Below are positions 1 through 5,142 of a stretch of 5,414 nucleotides of DNA, piece after piece. The position numbers and the translations under genes were made by a program. Positions within the stretch are counted from its first letter, which is position 1, and each line of letters begins with the position of its first letter. The stretch comes from Pseudomonadota bacterium (GTDB taxonomy: Bacteria > Pseudomonadota > Alphaproteobacteria > Acetobacterales > Acetobacteraceae): NCBI GenBank assembly GCA_023390705.1, contig JAEWCI010000332.1:1-5414 (forward strand), given 5' to 3'. The notes under the pieces were generated by a model. That model saw nothing but the letters and a program-made list of their open reading frames with translations, was not told the origin of the DNA and did no database searches.

Positions 1-295
1 GTTGGCGGTTTCGGCCTGGACGGGGAAGGGGCTGGCGACGCTGCGCGTGCGGCTGAGGCTGGAGGCGACCCGGCGCGCCGGGTTGACAGCTGAAGCGGTG
101 CTGACCCGTCCGCGGCACCGGGCCGCACTTCAGGAGGCGGTGGATTGGCTGGCCAGGCTGGACGAGGCGCCGCTGCCGGAGCTTCGGGCGGAGGCGCTGC
201 GCGCGGCACTGCGGGCGCTGGGACGCATCACTGGCCGGGTTGGGGTGGAGACGGTGCTGGACCTGGTATTCGGCGAATTCTGCATCGGGAAATAG
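1..295 (+). CDS. mnmE: tRNA modification GTPase MnmE, C-terminal part (5' end outside window)
   Basis: MnmE (formerly TrmE) is a cytosolic GTPase. With MnmG it installs the aminomethyl or carboxymethylaminomethyl group on C5 of wobble uridine 34 in a subset of tRNAs. Only the last 98 or so codons are visible, reading from base 2 with no start in the window. The first residues (VSAWTGKGL) are the end of the G domain at the G5 position, where the third residue is Trp instead of the usual Lys or Arg. The rest is the C-terminal helical domain, ending in ALGRITGRVGVETVLDLVF and then GEFCIGK. That tail, with its Cys, is the MnmE hallmark and makes the assignment firm. The stop is TAG at 293-295. 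The next gene starts 4 bp later, so the two are probably co-transcribed. The G1-G4 motifs and the N-terminal folate-binding domain lie outside the window. Confidence 0.96.
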   Translation, partial: LAVSAWTGKGLATLRVRLRLEATRRAGLTAEAVLTRPRHRAALQEAVDWLARLDEAPLPELRAEALRAALRALGRITGRVGVETVLDLVFGEFCIGK

Positions 296-299
296 GGCA

Positions 300-941
300 A
301 TGAACGAGGACGCGACTGAATTGTGGGAGCGCTACGACCGCTATGCAGCGCTTCGCCAACGCTTCCAGTCCGAGGCGCTGCATTCCGTGCCCTTGCCGAA
401 GCTGCGGGAATGCGCGCTGCGGCTTGGCCTGCCGGTGGATGAGGAAGCGGCGCAGATCGCCGAATCCGACATGGCCTTCGCCTATGACCTGGCAGTCCAT
501 ACCGGGCCGGAGGGACGGTCCCGTGCCATTGACAGGGTGGCGCGACGGCATCAGCGGGCGGAAGGCGAGGCGGCGCAGGTGTTGGCCGGGCTGGCCAATG
601 CCTGGTTTTCGGTCTTCCGGCGGCGGGAGCCGCATCCTGTCGCCGGGATGATGCTGGAGGATGTGCTTCTCGGCGGCGAGGTCTGGCTGCTCGATTGGGC
701 GATGGAGGAGACAGTGCCAGCGGATGGCCTGATGGCGGCGCGGCTTGCGCCCGTTGGGGAATTCGCCATCGGCTGCGGTGCGGTGGCGCCGCTCGACGAG
801 CTGATGCTGGCCCGCATCCGTCGGGTGCTGGCGGATTCCGGAGTTGATCCGCGATTGCTGCTGGCCGATGCGCGCTTCCCGATGCTGATCTACCAACGGG
901 CACTGGGCTTTATCGCCGGCAACGACCCCGACGGTTTCTGA
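300..941 (+). CDS. Uncharacterised 213-residue protein between mnmE and mnmG
   Basis: I do not recognise a named family. The predicted protein is soluble, with no signal peptide or membrane segment. Residues 1-100 or so look mostly helical and charged (WERYDRYAALRQRF; DRVARRHQRAEGEAA). Residues 101-166 look like a compact beta-rich domain containing MMLEDVLLGGEVWLLDWAMEE, then GLMAARLAPVGEFAIGCGAVAP. Residues 167-213 are again helical. The middle pattern (Asp-rich turn, 'GGE.WL.D', then 'G...AARL') loosely recalls the beta domain beside SEC-C motifs in some bacterial proteins, but no SEC-C zinc motif is present, so this is only a hint. I chose ATG 300 because it lies 4 bp after the mnmE stop; an in-frame TTG at 240 would overlap mnmE deeply. 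Only a weak GGG (295-297) precedes the ATG, so coupling to mnmE translation is likely. GC-rich codon use matches the neighbours, which supports a real gene. Its position between two partner enzymes of tRNA U34 modification is suggestive only. Confidence 0.85.
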   Translation: MNEDATELWERYDRYAALRQRFQSEALHSVPLPKLRECALRLGLPVDEEAAQIAESDMAFAYDLAVHTGPEGRSRAIDRVARRHQRAEGEAAQVLAGLANAWFSVFRRREPHPVAGMMLEDVLLGGEVWLLDWAMEETVPADGLMAARLAPVGEFAIGCGAVAPLDELMLARIRRVLADSGVDPRLLLADARFPMLIYQRALGFIAGNDPDGF

Positions 942-951
942 CAACGCTTCC

Positions 952-984
952 GGCCTGCCGCCCCGGTTCGCTATAGGGCGGGCC
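952..984 (+). promoter_or_regulatory. Possible RNA hairpin covering the mnmG ribosome binding site
   Basis: Bases 952-959 (GGCCTGCC) can pair with 977-984 (GGCGGGCC) in eight consecutive pairs, one of them G-U, and the stem ends directly at the mnmG ATG. The likely Shine-Dalgarno sequence, AGGG at 975-978, lies at the loop/stem boundary and is partly sealed in the 3' arm. No T-run follows, so it does not look like an intrinsic terminator. An effect on mnmG translation is inference; GC-rich DNA forms such stems by chance fairly often. Confidence 0.35.
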
Positions 985-2868
985 ATGACCGAGACTTCCT
1001 ACGATGTCGTTGTGGTGGGCGGCGGCCATGCCGGAACCGAAGCCGCCGCTGCCGCCGCGCGCTGCGGCGCCCGCACCCTGCTGCTGACCCACCGGCTCGA
1101 TACCCTGGGCGAGATGTCCTGCAACCCTGCTATCGGCGGGATCGGCAAGGGGCATCTGGTCCGGGAGATCGACGCCCTGGACGGCATCATGGGCCGGGCG
1201 GCGGATGCGGCAGGTATCCATTTCAAACTGCTGAACCGCAGCAAGGGCCCGGCCGTACGCGGCCCACGGGCGCAGGCCGACCGAAGCCTTTACCGCCGCG
1301 CCGTGCAGGCGCTACTGCGCGGAACCGCCAATCTCTCCATCATGGCCGAGGCAGTCGAGGATCTTGCCCTTGGCGCCGATGGTGCGGTGGCTGGGGTGGT
1401 GACAGACAGCGGGCGGCGCATCCCCGCCGGGGCGGTGGTGCTGACGACCGGCACCTTCCTGCGCGGCATGATCCATATCGGCGAAACCCGCATCCCGGCC
1501 GGCCGGGTCGGGGAGGCACCGGCAATCGGCCTGGCGGAGACACTGCGCCGGCTTGGGCTGCCCCTGGCCCGGCTCAAGACCGGCACACCGCCCCGGCTGG
1601 ACGCGCGCAGCATCGACTGGGCGGCATTGGAGGCACAGCCCGGCGACGACCCGCCGGAGCCGCTTTCCTGGAAGACGGAGCGCATCGGCAATCCGCAGAT
1701 CGCCTGCGCCATCACCGCCACCACACCGGCGACTCACGCCATTATCCGCGAAAATCTGCACCGCAGCGCGGTCTATGGTGGGCGCATCGAGGGGGTAGGG
1801 CCGCGCTACTGCCCCTCGATCGAGGACAAGGTGGTGCGCTTCGCCGAGCGCGAGCGGCATCAGATCTTCCTGGAGCCGGAAGGCCTGCCGGACGGGCCTG
1901 ACGGCAACACCATCTACCCCAACGGCATTTCCACCAGCCTGCCGGAGACAGTGCAGGCAGCCCTGATTGCCACCATGCCCGGGCTGGAACGGGCAGTGAT
2001 CCTGCGGCCGGGCTATGCCATCGAATACGACCATGTGGATCCGCGTGCCCTGCGTCCCACCCTGGAATTGCGTGCCGTGCCGCGGCTTTTCCTGGCCGGG
2101 CAGATCAACGGCACCACTGGCTATGAGGAGGCAGCCGCCCAGGGGTTGATGGCCGGACTCAACGCAGCCCATCGCGCCAGCGGGGCCGAGCCAAACCGGG
2201 TGCTGACCCGGGCGGAAGCCTATACCGGCGTGCTGCTGGATGATCTCGTGCTTCAAGGGGTGACGGAACCCTACCGCATGCTGACCGCCCGCAGCGAATT
2301 CCGCCTCGCACTGCGGGCAGGCAACGCCACATTGAGGTTGACTGACAAGGGTATTGATTGGGGATGTGTCGGGACGGAGCGGGCGGCCGCGCATCGGGAC
2401 TTTGCAAAGGCTGTTGCGGTGGCCCTTGCTCGGGCGAGCGTCGAAGGTGCTACGCCAGCGCAATACGCAGCTTCGGGTCTTCCAGTAAATCAGGACGGTC
2501 GCTGGCGCTCCGCTCTTGAGGCCTTGGCGCTGCCTTCCTGTTCGGCAGAAGTGATTCTTCGTCTCTTTCCCTGGATGGCCGAACTGCCTCACCGTGTGAT
2601 GGAGCAGTTGGAAGCGGAAGCGCTTTATGCGCCCTATCTGGCCCGGCAGGCCTCGGAACTTCGAGCCCTGGAGCGGGAGGAGCAGCAGTCCATTCCTGCC
2701 AAGCTGGACTTTGCTTTGGTGCCGGGACTGTCGCTGGAGATGCGGCAACGCCTGGAACGCGCCCGCCCGGCCACCCTGGGCAGCGCCCGCCGGATTGCAG
2801 GCGTCACCCCGGCAGCGCTTGCCGCGCTTGCGATTCATCTCCGCCGCATGGAAGCACGTTTCACGTGA
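985..2868 (+). CDS. mnmG: tRNA uridine-5-carboxymethylaminomethyl(34) synthesis enzyme MnmG (GidA)
   Basis: MnmG is the FAD- and NADH-dependent partner of MnmE in wobble-uridine modification. At 627 residues it is the usual family length. The N-terminal Rossmann FAD site is GGGHAG (12-17). Next comes the signature CNPAIGGIGKGHLVREID, starting at Cys46, followed by the second conserved cysteine motif GPRYCPSIEDK (Cys276). These two cysteines correspond to the conserved pair known from E. coli MnmG. GYAIEYDHVDP (343-353) and the second family signature AGQINGTTGYEEAAAQG (371-387) follow. The C-terminal helical domain begins near DDLVLQGVTEPYRMLTARSE (419-438) and serves MnmE and tRNA binding in the family. 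ATG 985 fits the FAD-site spacing and has AGGG at 975-978. The last 14 bases up to the stop run into parS site 1, and the TGA overlaps the GTG of rsmG by 4 bp. GC content dips in the C-terminal third (about 58% over 2461-2640 by hand count, against about 77% in sample rows near 1261 and 1561). Confidence 0.98.
   Translation: MTETSYDVVVVGGGHAGTEAAAAAARCGARTLLLTHRLDTLGEMSCNPAIGGIGKGHLVREIDALDGIMGRAADAAGIHFKLLNRSKGPAVRGPRAQADRSLYRRAVQALLRGTANLSIMAEAVEDLALGADGAVAGVVTDSGRRIPAGAVVLTTGTFLRGMIHIGETRIPAGRVGEAPAIGLAETLRRLGLPLARLKTGTPPRLDARSIDWAALEAQPGDDPPEPLSWKTERIGNPQIACAITATTPATHAIIRENLHRSAVYGGRIEGVGPRYCPSIEDKVVRFAERERHQIFLEPEGLPDGPDGNTIYPNGISTSLPETVQAALIATMPGLERAVILRPGYAIEYDHVDPRALRPTLELRAVPRLFLAGQINGTTGYEEAAAQGLMAGLNAAHRASGAEPNRVLTRAEAYTGVLLDDLVLQGVTEPYRMLTARSEFRLALRAGNATLRLTDKGIDWGCVGTERAAAHRDFAKAVAVALARASVEGATPAQYAASGLPVNQDGRWRSALEALALPSCSAEVILRLFPWMAELPHRVMEQLEAEALYAPYLARQASELRALEREEQQSIPAKLDFALVPGLSLEMRQRLERARPATLGSARRIAGVTPAALAALAIHLRRMEARFT
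2850..2854 (+). promoter_or_regulatory. Ribosome binding site for rsmG (GGAAG)
   Basis: GGAAG lies 10 bases upstream of the GTG at 2865, inside the last codons of mnmG. It supports GTG 2865 as the rsmG start. There is no in-frame ATG in the first part of rsmG, and the next candidate (TTG near 2926) would remove residues expected in the family. The site sits just outside parS site 1. Confidence 0.55.
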
Positions 2869-2871
2869 AAC
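2858..2871. promoter_or_regulatory. parS: parS centromere site 1
   Basis: GTTTCACGTGAAAC is a perfect 14-bp palindrome. It matches the core of the conserved chromosomal parS sequence TGTTTCACGTGAAACA, which is bound by ParB. With the outer bases (C at 2857, A at 2872), 15 of 16 positions agree. It carries the mnmG stop codon (2866-2868) and the rsmG GTG start (2865-2867) in its central CACGTG. It lies about 1.4 kb upstream of parB, where parS sites are expected. ParB would load here as a CTP-dependent clamp and spread along the DNA. Confidence 0.95.
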
Positions 2872-3491
2872 AGCCCGAAAGCCTCTCGGCCGAAGCACTG
2901 GGCGTTTCACGTGAAACCGAAGCCCGGTTGCGCGAGTATCTGGCCCTGCTGCAACGCTGGAACAATCGTATCAACCTCGTCGCGGATCGCGACCCGGCAG
3001 CCTGGTGGCAGCGCCATGTAGTGGATTCGCTGCAACTCTTTCCCTTGCTGCCACCCAGTCATGGGCCGTTGGTGGACCTCGGCTCCGGCGCGGGCTTTCC
3101 CGGCATGGTGCTGGCTGCTGCAACGGGTTGGCCAACCCACCTTGTCGAATCAGACCGCCGCAAATGCGCGTTTCTCGTCGAAGCAGCGCGAATCATGGGG
3201 CTGACCAAGGTGCAGGTGCATCCAAAACGCATCGAAGCCGTTATCCTGCCGCCGGCCCTGGTCGTAACAGCACGTGCGCTGGCGCCCCTGACTGTCCTGC
3301 TACGCCATGCCTATCGGCTTCTGGCCCCTGGTGGAGTCGCCCTGTTCCCCAAGGGGCGCACCGCCGAGCAGGAATTGACGGCCGCCGCTGCCGATTGGAC
3401 AATGCGGGTTGCGCGGTTCCCTAGCCGCACAGATCCCGAGTCCCTCATCCTTCTGATCAGCGAGATCCGCCCTGCCGGCGCCGAAGCCTGA
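2865..3491 (+). CDS. rsmG: 16S rRNA (guanine-N7)-methyltransferase RsmG (GidB)
   Basis: RsmG uses S-adenosylmethionine to methylate N7 of G527 (E. coli numbering) in 16S rRNA; its loss is a known cause of low-level streptomycin resistance. The 208 residues match the family size. Visible motifs are LLQRWNNRINLVADRDP (28-44), RHVVDSLQL (50-58), the SAM-binding loop DLGSGAGFPG (71-80), the acidic VESDRRKCAFL (94-104), TARALAPL (135-142) and LFPKG (160-164). The start is GTG 2865, overlapping the mnmG stop as GTGA, with GGAAG at 2850-2854. No nearby ATG competes. Residues 14-18, VSRET, are encoded by the second parS site, so this N-terminal segment serves DNA function as well as protein. The gene runs into parA: if parA starts at CTG 3472, the two overlap by 20 bp. 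Base composition is slightly less GC-rich than parB. Confidence 0.97.
   Translation: MKQPESLSAEALGVSRETEARLREYLALLQRWNNRINLVADRDPAAWWQRHVVDSLQLFPLLPPSHGPLVDLGSGAGFPGMVLAAATGWPTHLVESDRRKCAFLVEAARIMGLTKVQVHPKRIEAVILPPALVVTARALAPLTVLLRHAYRLLAPGGVALFPKGRTAEQELTAAAADWTMRVARFPSRTDPESLILLISEIRPAGAEA
2904..2917. promoter_or_regulatory. parS: parS centromere site 2, inside rsmG
   Basis: This is a second exact copy of the 14-bp palindrome GTTTCACGTGAAAC, flanked by C on both sides (2903, 2918), so 14 of the 16 consensus positions match. It begins 46 bp after site 1 begins, leaving a 32-bp gap. In the rsmG reading frame it encodes Val-Ser-Arg-Glu-Thr (residues 14-18). A similar VSRET stretch near the RsmG N-terminus is familiar from other alphaproteobacteria, which suggests that the parS site is conserved through the coding sequence. 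Confidence 0.95.
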
Positions 3492-4290
3492 ACGCGCGCT
3501 CCCGCGCGTCATTGCCCTTGCCAACCAGAAAGGTGGCGTGGGGAAAACCACGACTGCAATCAATCTAGCCACTGTCCTTGCAGCGGGCCAGAAGGTGTTG
3601 CTGGCCGACCTGGATCCCCAAGGCAACGCATCAACCGGCCTCGGCCTCGCGCGCCCGGAACGTGGTGTCGGCAGCTATGCCCTGCTGACCGGTGAAGCCA
3701 CGCTGGATGCTGTGGTCCGTCCTACCCGTGTGCCCAATCTTTCCCTGATCCCCGCCGATCCGGACCTGGCCGGAGCTGAGGTGGAACTGGTCGGCATGAA
3801 GGAGAGGGAGCGCCGGCTGCGCAGCATCCTGGAAGCCGCGCCGGATGTTATGCGCCGTTTTGATTACGTCTTCCTCGATTGCCCGCCATCACTCGGCCTG
3901 CTGACCCTGAACGCCCTGGTCGCCGCCGACGCCGTGCTGGTACCCTTGCAATGCGAGTTCTTCGCACTTGAAGGCGTCAGCCAGATCACCCAGACGATCG
4001 AGCGGGTCCGCCGCGCCCTCAATCCCAGGCTGACTCTCGAAGGTATCGTGTTGACCATGTTCGATCGTCGTAACAACCTGTCGGAATTGGTGGCAGCCGA
4101 CGTCCGCAGCTTCTTCAAGGACAAGGTGTTCGAGACGGTGATACCCCGTAACGTCCGCGTCAGCGAAGCGCCCTCTCATGGTCTGCCGGTCACGCTGTAT
4201 GATTTCCGCTCTCCTGGCGCCCAAGCTTATGTGAAACTGGCTGCCGAGCTGCGCCGGCGCGAAAAGGCCCGCACCAGGAGCGCCGCATGA
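3472..4290 (+). CDS. parA: Chromosome partitioning ATPase ParA, non-canonical start
   Basis: ParA is a deviant Walker-type ATPase that binds DNA non-specifically as an ATP dimer. ParB-parS complexes stimulate its ATPase activity and follow it to separate the replicated origins. Counting from CTG 3472 (272 residues), the motifs are: Walker A ANQKGGVGKTTTAINLA (17-33) with signature Lys20 and Lys25; Walker A' DLDPQGN (46-52); Walker B FLDCPP (134-139); LQCEFFALEGVSQ; and the DNA-binding region RNVRVSEAPSHG (226-237). The start is uncertain. In frame, a stop lies at 3454-3456 and no ATG, GTG or TTG occurs before GTG 3538. Starting there would delete the Walker A signature lysine, so it is unlikely. 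CTG 3472 (GAG at 3462-3464, 20-bp overlap with rsmG) gives LPAPKPERALPRVIALANQ. ATT 3511 would give 259 residues but has no Shine-Dalgarno sequence. The stop overlaps parB as ATGA. Product identity is sure; the 5' end is not. Confidence 0.93.
   Translation: MPAPKPERALPRVIALANQKGGVGKTTTAINLATVLAAGQKVLLADLDPQGNASTGLGLARPERGVGSYALLTGEATLDAVVRPTRVPNLSLIPADPDLAGAEVELVGMKERERRLRSILEAAPDVMRRFDYVFLDCPPSLGLLTLNALVAADAVLVPLQCEFFALEGVSQITQTIERVRRALNPRLTLEGIVLTMFDRRNNLSELVAADVRSFFKDKVFETVIPRNVRVSEAPSHGLPVTLYDFRSPGAQAYVKLAAELRRREKARTRSAA
3492..3509 (+). repeat. Perfect inverted repeat (7-bp GC hairpin) at the rsmG/parA junction
   Basis: ACGCGCG (3492-3498), loop CTCC (3499-3502), CGCGCGT (3503-3509). The stem is perfect and begins on the base directly after the rsmG TGA stop (3489-3491). 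It lies within the parA leader codons, 1 base before the ATT at 3511. No T-run follows, so it is not a typical intrinsic terminator. It could modulate parA translation, delay ribosomes at the rsmG stop, or have no function; the sequence alone does not decide. Confidence 0.6.
4276..4280 (+). promoter_or_regulatory. Ribosome binding site for parB (AGGAG)
   Basis: AGGAG, a strong Shine-Dalgarno match, lies inside the last parA codons. It is 6 bases from ATG 4287 and 9 bases from the tandem ATG 4290, so it can serve either start. Confidence 0.75.
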
Positions 4291-5138
4291 TGGCCCGCAA
4301 GCCGCCCCGGCTCGGCCGCGGCCTTTCCGCCCTGCTGGGCGATGCCCCCGCTACCGCCGACGGCGCGGAGGGGCTGCGCTCCTTGCCGATCGAGGCGCTG
4401 GAGCCCGGCCCCTTTCAGCCACGCGGGCCCATAGACCCGGCGCCCTTGCAGGAACTGGCCGCATCCATCGCCGAACATGGCATCCTGCAGCCCATCCTGG
4501 TGCGTCCCAAGCCAGGGGCCCAGGGGCAGTACGAAATCATCGGCGGTGAACGTCGCTGGCGTGCCGCCCAGATGGTGCCGCTGCACGAAGTGCCCGTGGT
4601 GGTGCGGGAGTTGGGCGACCGCGAGGCCATGGCCGCCGCCCTGGTCGAGAATCTCCAGCGCCAGGACCTCAATGCGTTGGAGGAGGCCGAGGGCTACCGC
4701 CGCTTGCTTGACGAATTCGGCCTGACCCAGGAAGCGCTTGGCCAGGCTGTGGGGAAAAGCCGCAGCCATGTGGCGAATACGCTGCGCCTGCTCGGTCTGC
4801 CGGACCGGGTGCGGGAATTGCTGCGCGATGGCGCCCTCAGCGCCGGCCACGCGCGTGCGCTGCTGACGGCGCCCAACCCGGAAACCCTGGCACTGCAGGT
4901 GGTGGATCGCGGGCTCAATGTTCGCCAGACCGAAGCCCTGGCCGCTGCCAGACCACGCGAGCCGGTGGAGAAGCCCGCCGCTCCCGCGCCGGAAACCCTG
5001 GCGCTGGAACGCGAGCTTTCGGCCCATCTCGGGCTCAGGGTCGCCATCAGGCACGGCCAACGCGGTGGCCAGGTCACCATTCAATACCGCGACCTGGACC
5101 AGCTTGATGGGCTGATCAGGCTACTTCAGGGCAACTGA
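4287..5138 (+). CDS. parB: Chromosome partitioning protein ParB (parS-binding CTPase clamp)
   Basis: ParB binds parS, loads as a CTP-gated clamp, spreads on flanking DNA and activates ParA. The protein has 283 residues, normal for chromosomal ParB. The N-terminal RLGRGLSALLGD (8-19) is the ParA-contacting peptide. The CTPase/ParB-N domain spans about 33-130, with FQPRG (43-47), GGERRWRAA (86-94) and ENLQRQDLNALEEA (121-134) as nucleotide-binding boxes. The helix-turn-helix that reads parS is around 147-170 (TQEALGQAVGKSRSHVANTL), followed by GALSAGHARALL (182-193). A Pro/Ala-rich linker (about 222-237) leads to the C-terminal dimerisation domain (about 238-282). No key motif is missing. ATG 4287 overlaps the parA stop as ATGA; ATG 4290 directly after it is an equally good start, giving MARKPPRLGRG, closer to the usual N-terminus. 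Translation is probably coupled to parA. Its two likely binding sites are at 2858 and 2904. Confidence 0.98.
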   Translation: MMARKPPRLGRGLSALLGDAPATADGAEGLRSLPIEALEPGPFQPRGPIDPAPLQELAASIAEHGILQPILVRPKPGAQGQYEIIGGERRWRAAQMVPLHEVPVVVRELGDREAMAAALVENLQRQDLNALEEAEGYRRLLDEFGLTQEALGQAVGKSRSHVANTLRLLGLPDRVRELLRDGALSAGHARALLTAPNPETLALQVVDRGLNVRQTEALAAARPREPVEKPAAPAPETLALERELSAHLGLRVAIRHGQRGGQVTIQYRDLDQLDGLIRLLQGN

Positions 5139-5142
5139 GGGT

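Noticed and set aside
1..30. Trp in the G5 motif of MnmE (SAW instead of SAK/SAR)
   Set aside because: The third position of this motif is variable among GTPases, and the rest of the domain is outside the window, so no functional claim can be made.
240..299. Earlier TTG start for the uncharacterised gene
   Set aside because: It would overlap mnmE by 56 bp and add a Trp/Cys-rich peptide that simply shadows the mnmE tail.
972..977. TATAGG as a -10 promoter element before mnmG
   Set aside because: The possible -35 (TTCCGG) is poor, and the transcript would start almost at the ATG. The bases are better read as part of the ribosome binding site.
228..986. Long antisense reading frames opposite the gene at 300-941, and a similar 532-codon frame opposite mnmG
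   Set aside because: GC-rich DNA keeps opposite frames open. The peptides are Pro/Arg/Gln/His-rich without family motifs, while the + strand genes are clear.
1814..1825. 12-bp palindrome CCTCGATCGAGG in mnmG
   Set aside because: It falls on the conserved Pro-Ser-Ile-Glu-Asp codons of the family motif, so coding constraint and chance explain it.
2034..2042. TGTGGATCC resembling a DnaA box
   Set aside because: A single imperfect match inside coding sequence with no cluster or AT-rich region; no replication origin is visible.
3266..3281. A third CACGTG core, in AACAGCACGTGCGCTG within rsmG
   Set aside because: Only the six central bases and few flanking ones match parS; the GTTT and AAAC arms are missing.
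2832..3442. Several GANTC sites (for example 2832, 3024, 3147, 3190, 3438) that might mark CcrM control
   Set aside because: The number over the whole window is not above a rough expectation for this base composition, and no promoter is tied to them.
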